NCBI RefSeq assembly: GCF_020921035.1
Contig: NC_063158.1
Location: 5,190,001 to 5,254,000, forward strand
Length of the DNA: 64,000 nt
Direction of reading: 5' to 3'
DNA from: Rhodamnia argentea
Taxonomy: Eukaryota; Streptophyta; Magnoliopsida; Myrtales; Myrtaceae
Part shown: piece after piece, positions 46,023 through 56,790 of the stretch
Numbering within the stretch: position 1 is the stretch's first letter
How the letters are laid out: each line of letters opens with the position of its first letter
Translations under genes and position numbers: made by a program
Notes under the pieces: generated by a model
Database searches by the model: none
What the model saw: only the letters and a program-made list of their open reading frames with translations
What the model was told of the DNA's origin: nothing

Positions 46023-49000
46023 ATGAGGGAGTTCCACTCTCCCGAAACCCTAGGCCGCCTCGTTCCCTCCGGTTCCCTCCTCCCCCGCCGGATCCTCGGC
46101 GGGGTCTCGCCGCCGTGTCCGCTCGGTCGCGAGCCTCCTCCTCCGGCGCTGAGCAGCGACGGCGAATCGCCGGACGAGATGGAGGCCGACGACCGCGGCT
46201 GGAGCCCGTACGCTTTCGAAGAGGAGGAGGAGGTTTCGCCAGAGGAGGACCGGCACGACTGCTATAGGCGACGGGAGCGGGAGCGGGAGCTGAGTCGGTG
46301 GTCGCCGTGGTGTCCGCGGAGGCGCCTGATCTGCGACGCCCTGCTTCTCCCGCCGCCCCCCGTCCGTGAGATCGCGCCTTCAGGAGTTGTACGTTGTTCA
46401 AATTCATTCGTAGAAACTTTTTTTTCCTGTGATTTTTTAGTAAGAGTTTATCAGGATTTATGGGGCTCGTTCTGGAGTTTGTGAGTTTAATGCTGCGATT
46501 TGGTTTCTTTGTGGCGGAGTTGCTGCAGGGTGCGGGACTTAATAATTTGGGGTTCACATGCTTTTTGAATGCGGTACTGCAGTGTCTCACTCATACCGTT
46601 CCTCTTGTCCAAGCGATTCGCGGCTTTGACCATGCCAATCCGTGCGATCGTAAGTTTTATGGTCTACTTGGTTTACTGTTCAGTGTAGTGAATTTGTAAT
46701 TTGTATGAGCAGCCATCGAGTGATTGCAGTTTTGGAATTTTCAGGAGGCAAAGAGGGCTTCTGCGTTCTGTGCGTTCTGCGCGGCCACATTGAACTTTGT
46801 ATATCTACTTCTGGCAGGATAATCTCTCCATTCCAATTAGTCCACAATCTGAACAGTATCCTTTCCCTCCCACTGTGTGGATGCTGCTTTCGTGATATTT
46901 CTACTTTAGATATTGCTGCTAATATGGAATTGAGGTTTTGAGTAATGTTAGGAGTACAAAGAGTAAAAAATCTCAGTTGGAAGGATATGTGACCAGAGCA
47001 ATTGAATATTTAAACGAGTGGACTGCTTTTTGCATGGCTCTCAGTAATCTCAACATTCAAATTTGATCTCGTCGATTCTTTTCTATAAAAGAAGATTGTA
47101 AAAACTCTTTGTATCCCTAGTGTTTAGCATATTTTGTCACTGTGAAGCTGAAATTGAGTCAAGGACAGCTACCGCTTTCCACAGTGGAAAGCTTAGCATT
47201 AATAAATCTTGTTACTGTGATTCTTCACTTGAGAACACTAGATATATCTTCTGATTTTCAGAGGTATCAACAGGAGGATGCTCATGAATTCCAACAGGCC
47301 TTGTTGGATAGACTCGAAAGGTGTTGTTTAGATTCAAAAACAGGGGATGAAATGTCTACAAGAAGCAATATTGTGGATCAGGTTTTTGGCGGCCGTCTCA
47401 TAAGCAAAGTATGGACAAGAATTTTCTCTTTATTGTCGCTTTTTCTTCTCTCCCGAATGCAGTCTTGTTATAGTTTGGTTGGTGACTCTGTACAATACTC
47501 TGTCTACTACAGCTACAATGTTGCAGTTGTGGACACTGCTCCTACACTTGCGAGCCCCTTATTGACCTGAGTCTGGAGATTGAACATGTGGACAACCTTT
47601 CAGCTGCTCTAGAATCTTTCACTAATGTAGAGAAGATTGAAGATCCCGAGACAAAGTTCAGATGCTCAAACTGCAATCAAGAAGTGTCGATGGAGAAGCA
47701 GCTTCTGCTGGATGAGGAACCTTCAGTAGCTGTCCTCCATCTGAAGCGCTTCAAGAGTGATGGTTTCAATGTTGAGAAGATAGATAAGCACGTGGATTTT
47801 CCTTTAGAGCTTGACTTGCAGCCTTACACTGGTGGCAGTCAGGATCATAATGTGAGTATTGGTTGATTATTCATGCTGACAAATTTTGTTAGCTAGGCTT
47901 TTGGTTGTCAGTTCTACTTAGTCCTTTTCCACTAACGAGTTCTGGTATTTTGGACTTTATCTGAGGCGACGTCTTATGCTCGTGGCCTTTTGTGTTGCTC
48001 TCACCTGATCGTCGAGATATGCTGATGGATGATACATTCATGTGCACGACTTTATTTTGGGCGTTTTCTGATAAACATTTGTTATGCTATGATAAGGCTT
48101 TCCAACTTCCACTTATAAACCTTCTATTCTCTTGCTTACCATCTTTCTCTGCAATAGGTGGACTTCAAGTATCAACTCTATGCTATTGTGGTGCATATTG
48201 GAATTTCACCCACTTCTGGGCATTATTTTAGCTTTGTTAGGTCTTCTCCAGGGACATGGCATAGGTTTGATGACGCCGAGGTACTTCATCATGCTCTTCC
48301 TTAATTTTAGTTTAGCAAACATTTGCTTCTTATATCCGTAATTTTTTTTTTTTTTTTTTTTGGCTTAAGTAGTGGAAGTGTGAACTTTGCAAATCAATCT
48401 CCCCAACATCTGCCGCATTCACTATAAACCAGCAAGGGACAAAAAAGCATGTGTACCTTTACTTTGGTCAAAATTGACTTTTGTTTCTCACTGATAGGAG
48501 AGAGTTGTACGCTTCCTTAATCGATTAAATACAAAAAGGTCATGCATAGTTAAAATCTTTTGTAGGTCCAGAAGGTCCAGGAGGATCTTGTTTTAGCTCA
48601 GGACGCCTACCTTCTATTCTACACAAAGCAGGGCACGCCTTGGTTTTCTAGTTTGATGGAGGCACAGAAACCACATTTAAATCCAGACTTGTCTGATGCA
48701 TCACCCACATCGGTGTTGGATAATGTGGATGTACCTTGCACCTCATCCCCTGGCACGGCTGATACTGACAAGCCTGTATTTTGTGAACCTTCTCGTGTTT
48801 CTGACGAAGATGCCCCCTCGTATCCTGCAAATGGTTCTGGGAATAATGGCCTTGGCGAAGTTACAGGTGCTGTAGTAGCCACTTTTCCGTCGTTCCATCA
48901 CAACTCGGGAAAAAGTGAGGTGGTTAATGACTTCGGAGATGATGTAGTCATATTTGATGCTCCTTTGAGTTCTGATGAGCGTAATTGTCACAGTGAAACT

Positions 49001-49559
49001 TCATTTAGTGGTAGGGGAGAATCCACAACCCCCTCAGGTGGGAAAGTATGTGAGCCTGAAAGTCAGGGTTTGGTGAACAATGATGGTTTTTGTCCTCTGA
49101 CGCCCTTGCATTCTCCATCTCCCAGCCCCGCATCTCCAGATACTTATGCCAGGAAATCGTCAGGTAAGGGATGGCTGATATTTCAACAAACTACAGCAGA
49201 TAAAGAATAATTTGCTTCAATAAACTGCAGCACACTATCATCTGATGGATTCGTTGTTTTCAGGAGCAAGTGATGGACACTCGCATCTTCTGAAACCAAA
49301 TCGGTCGGCTTGTAAACAACAATTGAGTAAAGCTTTGGACGATCCAAAGCGAAGGGAAGCTATTCGGTACATAAGGAACATGCCTTCTTCAAGGGGTCTT
49401 AGATTTTACCATGCTGTGCTTGGTCCGCGAAGTCCTGGTGTTTCGAAAAAGAAGATTGACAGAAGTAGAATGAGAGCATCTCCATGTAAAAGGACTAGCC
49501 CTCCGAGTGCTGGCCCCAGGTCTAGTCATGTGCACTCCGTTGCAGCTCGAACTCGTTGA
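46023..49559 (+). CDS. Ubiquitin-specific protease, UBP20/UBP21-like
   Basis: An eight-exon, 706-aa model: 46,023-46,388; 46,529-46,649; 46,745-46,855; 47,242-47,408; 47,513-47,851; 48,158-48,280; 48,566-49,163; 49,264-49,559. All junctions are GT-AG and in frame. It is a cysteine protease that removes ubiquitin. The Cys box GAGLNNLGFTCFLN starts at 123 with catalytic C133; RYQQEDAHEF is the QDAHEF-like box; two CxxC pairs (C258/C261, C306/C309) form the zinc knuckle; VAVLHLKRFK follows; the His box TSGHYFSFVR has H390, and WHRFDD gives the Asp pair 406-407. The order, with DLSLEIEHVDNLSAALESFT, matches Arabidopsis UBP20/UBP21. The N-terminal 122 residues are acidic and disordered; the ~270-residue tail is Ser/Asp-rich and ends in a basic patch (SKKKIDRSRMR). 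Exon 1 and the 47,242 acceptor are the least certain parts. Confidence 0.9.
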
Positions 49560-50401
49560 TAGCTTCGGTTGAGGAATTTTGTGTGAGAGATCTCTGACTT
49601 TTAAGGTGATGGCAAGTGGGCAAGGACCTACTTTTCTTATTATTCTTTTGCTCTATGTTCTGTTTTGTTATGGAGACAGTAGGTTGCTCTATATGGCATC
49701 TTATGTATATGCTAACTGCTGCATTGGAAAATCAAAGTAGTTCAAGTTTCAAACTGCCAATAACTTGCCTGTTCCTTTTCTTTAGTTGGATATCATAGAG
49801 TTCTTAGTGCGTGACTCTGAGAATGACAAAATCTTTAGATGCTGAATTTGATAGACCGCATTGATCGTGTGGATCCTAGTAGAGTGGTACTGCTGGCGGA
49901 CAAAACTCGTGCCCTTGTTCGTCATGCCGAAAGCAATTTATTATAGACATCGCGCGATGCAAGTGCTGGGCGCTTATGTAGTCCCGCTATTCGGGATTTT
50001 TTTTGTTGAGGTTGACCAAAAACGAGTTTTAAGCTTGTCCCCACCAGACAGAATTGCAATTCGAATATCATTCTTTGGCTTTTGGTTTTTTTGGATAGTC
50101 TTGGTTTCGTTTCCCGCGCAAAAGTACCAGGTATGCGAATTCTGCATGACTGTTGGAGTCGCTCCTTGTACAAGCAAAAGAAAAAGGGAAAGCCGGGGGA
50201 GCTAATAAAACGAAATATAAGTTCTTCATTCATCGTAAACACGAAATGAGATTACATATCCGTGATTAGCAAATGTATCTTGCCTGCAACAGATTAATAA
50301 ATTGACCATTCATCTTCGTCACCAAATTGATCTTATTTTTGTTATTTATTTGGCAAGAAAAGGCCTTCCCTCTTGGCATGCGGTACCTAATGAAAACATC
50401 C

Positions 50402-51160
50402 TCAAGGAATGTAGCCACCGCCATGGCCGCCACCTTCCCCACTACCAGCACCACCGCCATAAGCTGCTCCACCGCCACCGTAGGCCCCTCCACCGCCTCC
50501 ACCAGAGCCACTGCCACCGCCCCCGGCGTGTCCACCAGCGGCAGCTCCCCCACCAGCTCCTCCTCCGCTGCCATATCCACTACCGGATGCTCCCCCAGCA
50601 TAACCCGCTCCCCCTCCTCCTCCACTCCCTCCACCCCCTCCATATCCTCCAGCGCCCGCTCCTCCAGCACCATAGCCGCCGCCGGCACCACCTCCTTCTC
50701 CTCCTCCATAACCAGCTCCTCCGGCGCCAGATCCACCACCTCCTCCTCCGCCACTTCCACCGCCACCTCCTCCAGCATAACCACCTGCACCATATCCGGC
50801 ACCACCTCCTTTGCCACCCCCACTTCCATATCCTGCGGCATGCGAGCCTCCTGCACCGTAAGCAGCTCCTCCGCCGCTACCGCCGCCGCCGCCGCCACCA
50901 CCACCATGTCCTCCAGCAGCCCCTCCATAGCCTGCGCCACCACCCTGCCCACTACCACCACCGCTCGCATATCCCGTCACACCACCTGCAGCTCCATAAC
51001 CCCCGCCTTTCCGGGCTCCACCTCCGCCACCATAACCAACAACAAGAGGAACATGTCCCACAGTCTCAGGAAGAGTAAGAAGAGCTCTTCTGGCAGAACA
51101 TATGCCCAAACCAGACACCAGCACAAACAAGGCAACGCAAAAGAATTTTTTGGTAGCCAT
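50402..51160 (-). CDS. Secreted glycine-rich cell-wall protein (copy 1)
   Basis: A single-exon frame of 252 aa starting at the ATG at 51,158-51,160. The open frame extends 60 codons upstream, but those codons overlap the TATA box and are not conserved-protein-like, so the internal ATG is used. Residues 1-23 (MATKKFFCVALFVLVSGLGICSA) are a signal peptide, followed by a short unique RRALLTLPETVGHVPL segment. After that come Gly-rich repeats with GGGAGYGAGG, GGGGGSG and GGYG spacing, ending GHGGGYIP. This is the class I structural GRP type that is laid down in cell walls, where Tyr may allow cross-linking. There are no oleosin, RNA-binding or Cys-rich domains. A near-identical sister lies at 54,398-55,144. 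The long opposite-strand frames are shadows of the repetitive code. Confidence 0.9.
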   Translation of the reverse strand: MATKKFFCVALFVLVSGLGICSARRALLTLPETVGHVPLVVGYGGGGGARKGGGYGAAGGVTGYASGGGSGQGGGAGYGGAAGGHGGGGGGGGGSGGGAAYGAGGSHAAGYGSGGGKGGGAGYGAGGYAGGGGGGSGGGGGGGSGAGGAGYGGGEGGGAGGGYGAGGAGAGGYGGGGGSGGGGGAGYAGGASGSGYGSGGGAGGGAAAGGHAGGGGSGSGGGGGGAYGGGGAAYGGGAGSGEGGGHGGGYIP

Positions 51161-51216
51161 GGGAATGTGTGTTGAAATCCCACAGCCTTGAGTTCGAAAT
51201 GCAGGAACAAGGGAGG

Positions 51217-51224
51217 TATATATA
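51217..51224 (-). promoter_or_regulatory. TATA box of GRP copy 1
   Basis: TATATATA (minus strand, CTTATATATACC) lies about 57 bp upstream of the ATG, implying a leader of roughly 30 nt. The same box lies at the same distance in copy 2. Confidence 0.75.
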
Positions 51225-51499
51225 AGCATGTCGATGGGGTCCAAAAGTGCGTTTTCCCTGTGCAAGAGAGTGGTTGAAGCACATGGAAAAGAGAAGCCCC
51301 ACAGAGCAACGGGTGGCCCAATACAGAGACAAAGACTCAAGCATCATTTCACTCTTTGCACACTCTGCTAGTAGAAGACCGAATGCTCGGTGTGTTTTTG
51401 CTGTCTCCCACATCAGATTGTCATAATACATACCATGATGTACATGCATTGTTTTTTGTCCATCCAAATCTATGGTGCAAGCAAGTGTTCAATTACTTT

Positions 51500-52883
51500 A
51501 TCCTTCATAAAGATTTATGAACCAGCCTTAGAAGGGATGGATATATGACACGGAATAAGCCCTTTTCACACCTGTGGCTGAGAACACACGACAATAATGC
51601 TTGCGGGTATCAGAGATTGTATATGTACAGAGGTTGGTGGAGTGCAATGACACAATCAACTAATACTGAGGACTTGTTGAATGCTGAGCACTTCTTGCAT
51701 GATTCAATCTACTGTATGTGGTTTCATATTGCATTCATTATCTGCTCTCTTAACGAGTTCACACATGAACTTCAGGAGGAGATGATGACCGAGGGTTATC
51801 GCACTGCCCTGAGCAATAGTCTTTCAAACTATTCATACATCTTTTTTCTTTTTTTTTTTGGTAAGGTCTATTCATACATCTTTCTTCTGTACTAAAACCA
51901 AATTTGAATGAATCATGAGAAAGTTTATGTTTCAAAAGCTTCATTGGTTAATGACTCTGGAAGGAAGTTTTAAACCTTGCTTGTTAACTTTGTTCTCTTA
52001 AGCTGAGTTGCAATCATCAGACCTACACTGATCACATAGAAGAACTCATAAATCTCGCATGTCGTGTGATCGGCTCTTCCGTAATGTCGGCAGTACAGCA
52101 AGTTGCCAGCTTAATGTTTGATGCATCACATGATGGATACTTATGGTTTTAATGATTATTTATGCACAGAATTTGTGGATTCTGAAGTGGTCCTCATTGA
52201 TTTTGTGAACTTACTAATGTAGAGGATGAATATATGAATTCTGTGCTGATCGCAAACCGACTCAGATATCAGGATAGCTGATAATCAGAACATGGTTTTC
52301 TCTTGAGAGTCCTTTTCTTGTTATTGGAGCACAAGATCTGTCTCTATAGTTCATTTAATTACATGAATAATCGCTTGTTTCGTATTAGATCAGTGCAATG
52401 ATTTGAGATTCGGCATTCTGGCTGCTTCTCAGTAAATGTTTCGCAAAATACAATGAGATCAACAGAAGTCAAATGGCATAAACCTATGTATATGAAAAGA
52501 TGCAGAAATGCATCCATCATTCCTTCAATTCCATTCTGTTTAGGGAAAAAGTTGTTTGATTGAAAAATAAACCAGCATACTGAAAAGTTGGCGACCGTAG
52601 TATGTATATCAATGTTATATGAAAAGGATGCAAATTGCATGGCTGGATTGAATCCAATATGAAGTCAATTCGCTATTCCTGTAGTGCTATTGTGATTTGG
52701 GCAAAAACGGTTGATTAAGTCAAAACTTATGGATGATACCGAGAAATAAATCAGAAAAATGGAACAGCAACCTTTGATTGATCAAGGCAATGAGTTTCAA
52801 CCCTCCAATGTGGCAATTAGGTCAGCCTTCCATGTGCAGCAATCAATTAGTGTTCTCAAACATGATTCTGCCATCCAACCAGG
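51500..52883. other. Intergenic within duplication copy 1
   Basis: No gene is supported. The DNA is collinear with 55,480-56,695 but with several insertions and deletions, such as extra DNA around 51,730-51,930 that is absent from copy 2. Confidence 0.5.
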
Positions 52884-53360
52884 TGACACGGGCCGGGTGT
52901 TCCGTGTCCCAGGGGGGCAAGTTCTCCCGTTCTCGGGTCCCCTTTGTAGGTGGAGCTTGGGGTATCATCATGGGAGCGAGCGTTATAGAGTGGAAGAGAC
53001 AACCGGGTCTCTAGGATCAGTGTCAGGACGGGTTTGTACTAGGAGTTTTAGGTTAGATAGAGTATACCCTTAGGAGCTCTGAAGGCGGGATTGACCTCCC
53101 GTGTACAAACTGGTTGGGAGCTAATGCCACTCTCCTGATGAGGCCATGGCAGGCCGAAACCAGTTGTAATGCCTAATGTAGTCTACTATCGCTCCATATA
53201 AAGGATGCCCGAGCTAAGCTGGGTGTGGTATGATCCAATACGGGAAAGTTATTCACCTAAATATTCTATGGAACAACTATATGGGGGAAGGCTGGCTCGG
53301 CGTGGCTTGCTAAGCGCCGCACGGGCTAATTCCGCAGTCGAGATCTGTCGGCCCGTGACA
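52884..53360 (+). mobile_element. Probable Ty3/Gypsy solo LTR (fossil), 477 bp
   Basis: It starts TGACACGGGCC and ends GGCCCGTGACA, the TG...CA inverted form seen in chromovirus (Tekay-like) LTRs. CAGG flanks it on both sides (52,880-52,883; 53,361-53,364). The sister duplication has the uninterrupted site (CCAACCAAGCATT near 56,697), so it inserted after the duplication or was lost from copy 2. A CATATAAAGG box near 53,197 looks like the LTR promoter. No internal region is present. Clean edges suggest a relatively young insertion. Confidence 0.6.
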
Positions 53361-53440
53361 CAGGCATGTGTCTTGAAACAACTTTAGCAGGTGTACGGGC
53401 ATAGCATACATAAGCAGTGGCAAAACCCCCAGCAACAGAG

Positions 53441-53521
53441 CATCCATGTAACAGGTCTAGCCCTCCGAGCTCTCGCCCCAGGTCTGGTCATGTGCACTCC
53501 GTTGCAGCTCGGACTCGTTAA
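53441..53521 (+). pseudogene. Duplicated 3' tail of the UBP gene
   Basis: It encodes the last residues of the UBP protein (SGHVHSVAARTR and a stop) with no upstream UBP exons, promoter or catalytic part. It is a by-product of the duplication and not expected to make protein. Confidence 0.85.
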
Positions 53522-54397
53522 TGGCTTGGGTTCAGGAATTTTGTCTGAGAGCACTCTGCTGGACTTTTAGGTGGATGCCAAGTGGGCACGGACCATCTTC
53601 TCTCATTGTTCTCGGCAACTTGATTCTATGTTCTGTTTTGTTATGGAGACAGTAGGTTGCTCTATATGACATCTCATGTATATGCTAACTGCTGCATTGG
53701 AAAACCAAAGTAGTTCAATTTTCAAACTGCGAAAAGGAACTTGAATGTCCCTTTTCTTCCGTTGGATAGCGCGAAGAGTTACTTAGTTCATGATGGTCAG
53801 AATAAAAAAAGCATTAGATGCTGAATTTGATCGACTGCATCTATCGTGTGGATCCTACAGTGGTACCGCTGGCCGGCAGAGCTCGTGCCCTTGTTTGTCC
53901 TGCTGAAAGCAGTTTCAGGTGCTAAATTGCGGGCATCGCCTCAAAGCAAGTGCCGCGCAGTTACTTAGGCTTGTGATTCGCAATTCTTCATCGAGGTTCG
54001 GATTGATGGCAGAAGAGAAGACTAAGTTCGTCCCCAACTGGCAAGATTACAATTTGAATATCATTCTATCAACTTACTATGCCGCGCAAAGGTCTCAGGT
54101 ATGCAAATGCTGCATAGAGGCCATGATCATTCTTGAATTGAAGCCTCTTGGAGTAGCTTGTTGTGTAAGAGAAAAAGACAAAGTGTGGAGAGCTGGTAAA
54201 AAGAAATTTAAGTTCTTCATCCAACTTAAACACGAAATGAAATACACATTCATGATTAGCACATACATCTTGCCTCGATACAATACATTAATAACTTCAC
54301 CAGCCTCTTCTTAGCCGAATTAATCTTATTTTTGCTGTTACTTATATGGCAAGAAAAGGCTTCCGTCTTAGCTTTCAATGACCTTGGGAAAGCATCC

Positions 54398-55144
54398 TCA
54401 AGGAATGTAGCCACCGCCGTGGCCACCACCTTCCCCGCTACCAGCACCACCGCCATAGGCTGCTCCCCCGCCACCAGAGGCCCCTCCACCGCCTCCGCCA
54501 GAGCCGCTACCGCCACCCCCGGCATGTCCACCAGCACCGGCCCCCCCACCAGCTCCTCCTCCACTGCCATATCCACTACCGGATGCTCCCCCAGCATAAC
54601 CTCCTCCCCCTCCTCCTCCACTCCCTCCACCCCCTCCTCCTCCACCAGCGCCCGCTCCTCCAGCACCATAGCCGCCACCAGCACCACCTCCTTCTCCGCC
54701 TCCATAACCAGCACCTCCGGCTCCAGATCCACCACCTCCTCCACCACCACTACCTCCGCCGCCTCCTCCAGCATAACCACCTGCACCATATCCGGCACCA
54801 CCTCCTTCACCACCCCCACTTCCATATCCCGCGGCATGTGCACCTCCTGCGCCGTAAGCAGCTCCACCGCCACTACCGCCACCGCCGCCATGTCCTCCAG
54901 CAGCTCCTCCATAGCCTGCACCGCCACCCTCTCCACTTCCACCACCGCTCGCATATCCCGTCACACCACCTACAGCTCCAGAACCGCTGCCTCCCCCGGC
55001 TCCACCTCCACCACCATAACCAACAGCAACAGGAACATGTCCCACGGTCTCAGGAAGAGTAAGAAGAGCTCTTCTAGCAGAACATATGCCCAAACCAGAC
55101 ACAAGCACAAACAAGGCAATGCAATAGAATTTGTGGGAAGCCAT
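54398..55144 (-). CDS. Secreted glycine-rich cell-wall protein (copy 2)
   Basis: A single-exon, 248-aa paralogue of the GRP at 50,402-51,160, with start ATG at 55,142-55,144. The signal peptide is MASHKFYCIALFVLVSGLGICSA; the unique segment RRALLTLPETVGHVPVAV and Gly-rich repeats follow, again ending GHGGGYIP. Differences from copy 1 include loss of an ARKGGG stretch, a shorter GHGGGGG run and small repeat-number changes, as expected from slippage in (GGX)n DNA. The frame is intact, so both copies may be functional. The proximal ~215 bp upstream of the ATG is almost identical to copy 1, which suggests the same expression. Confidence 0.9.
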   Translation of the reverse strand: MASHKFYCIALFVLVSGLGICSARRALLTLPETVGHVPVAVGYGGGGGAGGGSGSGAVGGVTGYASGGGSGEGGGAGYGGAAGGHGGGGGSGGGAAYGAGGAHAAGYGSGGGEGGGAGYGAGGYAGGGGGGSGGGGGGGSGAGGAGYGGGEGGGAGGGYGAGGAGAGGGGGGGGSGGGGGGGYAGGASGSGYGSGGGAGGGAGAGGHAGGGGSGSGGGGGGASGGGGAAYGGGAGSGEGGGHGGGYIP

Positions 55145-55200
55145 GGGAATGTGTGTTGAAATCCCACAACCTTGAGTTCGAAATGCAAGAACAAGGGAGG

Positions 55201-55208
55201 TATATATA
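55201..55208 (-). promoter_or_regulatory. TATA box of GRP copy 2
   Basis: TATATATA about 57 bp upstream of the ATG, equivalent to the box in copy 1. Confidence 0.75.
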
Positions 55209-55479
55209 AGCATATCGATGGGGTCCAAAAGCGCGTTTTCCCTGTGTAAAGGAGTGGTTGAAGCACATGGAAAAGAGAAGCCCCACAGAGCAACGGGTGG
55301 CCCAATACAGAGACAAAGACTCAAGCATCATTTCACTCTTTGCACACTCTGCTAGTAGAAGAACTAATGCTTAGTGTGTTTTAGCTGTCTCCCACATCGG
55401 ATCGTTATAATACATACCATGTTGTACGTGCATTGTGCTGTCCATCCAAATCTATGGGGTGAGCAAGTGTTAAATTACC

Positions 55480-56695
55480 TTATCCTTCATAAAGATTTAT
55501 GAACCAGCCTTAGATGGGATGGATATCTGACAAGGAATAATCCCTTTTCACACCAGTGGCTGAGAACAGAACACAATGCATGCATGTATTAGAGTATCTT
55601 ATCTTTTCAAAGGTTGTTGGAGTGCAATGACACAATCAGCTAATGCTGAAGACTTGCTGAGCACTTCTAGTATGATTGAATCTTCTGTCTGAGGTTCCAT
55701 AATGCATCATGTGCTCTCTTAACAAGTTCATTTGTTAATGATTCTGGAAGGAAGTTTTAAACCTTGCTCGTTAACTTTGTTCTCTTAAGATGAATTGCGA
55801 TCATCACACTAAACTGATCATGTGGAAGAAGACATGAATCCCACATATACTTGCTATTGTGGCCGGTTCTTTAGTAATGTCAGCAGTCCATCAAGTAGTC
55901 TGCTTAATGTTTTTTTCGAATCACGCAATGGATACTTGCATGAAAGAAAAATTGATTAAATGATTATTACTGCAGAGGATTTGTGGTTTCTGTAGTGGAC
56001 CACATTGATTTTGGAGCACTAACTACTGGAGAGCTTAAATATGTGAATATGTGCTCTCAACCTGCTCAGATATCAGGATCGCTGAAATGATAACATGGTT
56101 TTCATGGAAGAGTCCTTTGCATGTTATTGTAGCACAAGATCTGTCTCTTTTAGTCTCATCCATCAAATGAATGATTACCAGTTTCATATTAGACCAGTGC
56201 AATGATTTGAGATTCGGCAGTTTTTGCTGCTTCCCAGTAACTTGTTTCCAGAAATACAACGAGATCAATAGCAGTCAAATGGCATTAACCTATCCATAGG
56301 AAATGATGCAAAAATTGCATCCACCATTCGGTTGAAACCTATTGTGTTTGGGGGAAATGTTGTTTGATTACATCAGAATAATGGACCATACTGAAAAATA
56401 AACCAGTGTAATGAAAATTTTTTCAGTTTATCAATGAATAATTGCATGGCTTGATGATCCAGTTTGATGTTGATCCACTGTGTCTGCAACGCTATTGTGA
56501 TTGAGGGAACAATATCTGCTAAAATCAAACTAATCGATGATACTGAAAAATTAATCAAAACAATGGAAAGATAGGAACCAGGAAAGGTGAGCTTTGATTC
56601 ATCAAGGCAATGAGTTTAAACCCTACAATGTGGCTAGTAGGTCAGCCTTCCAGGTGGTACAATCGATTAGTGTTCTCTCAAGTACGAATGTGCCA
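55480..56695. other. Intergenic within duplication copy 2
   Basis: Collinear with 51,500-52,880. It includes the uninterrupted target site of the 477-bp element at about 56,690-56,705. No gene is seen. Confidence 0.5.
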
Positions 56696-56790
56696 TCCAA
56701 CCAAGCATTTATCTGACAACTTTAGCTGATACAGGGGCATAGCATACATAAGCAGTTGCAAAATGATGTGATTCTCCACAGCAACAGTGC

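Larger units (their letters stand above)
49476..53440. repeat. Segmental tandem duplication, copy 1 (UBP tail plus GRP gene)
   Basis: This unit spans the last ~28 codons of the UBP gene, its 3' flank, the first GRP gene with its promoter, and about 1.5 kb beyond. It is repeated at 53,441-56,790. Collinear matches occur throughout: TGTGCACTCCGTTGCAGCTC at 49,529 and 53,489, the GRP coding regions, and AGGTCAGCCTTCCA at 52,819 and 56,640. Copy 1 additionally holds a 477-bp insertion at 52,884. Confidence 0.9.
53441..56790. repeat. Segmental tandem duplication, copy 2
   Basis: The second copy of the unit at 49,476-53,440. The left junction lies inside the last UBP exon: CAGAGCATCCATGTAACAGG here matches GAGCATCTCCATGTAAAAGG at 49,475. 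The right edge is where similarity to the copy 1 tail (GCATAGCATACATAAGCAGT) ends, near 56,760-56,790. It contains GRP copy 2. Confidence 0.85.

Noticed and set aside
50327-51175. 282- and 258-codon plus-strand frames opposite GRP copy 1 (Ser/Thr-rich and His/Leu-rich)
   Set aside because: They are mirror translations of (GGX)n codons. The minus-strand frame has a signal peptide and a TATA box at the right distance; these do not.
51161-51340. 60-codon N-terminal extension of GRP copy 1 (and its equivalent in copy 2)
   Set aside because: It would start upstream of the TATA box and bury the signal peptide inside the protein; the internal ATG gives a proper secreted protein.
54332-55159. 275-codon Ser/Thr-rich plus-strand frame opposite GRP copy 2
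   Set aside because: Same explanation as for copy 1: a shadow of the glycine repeat.
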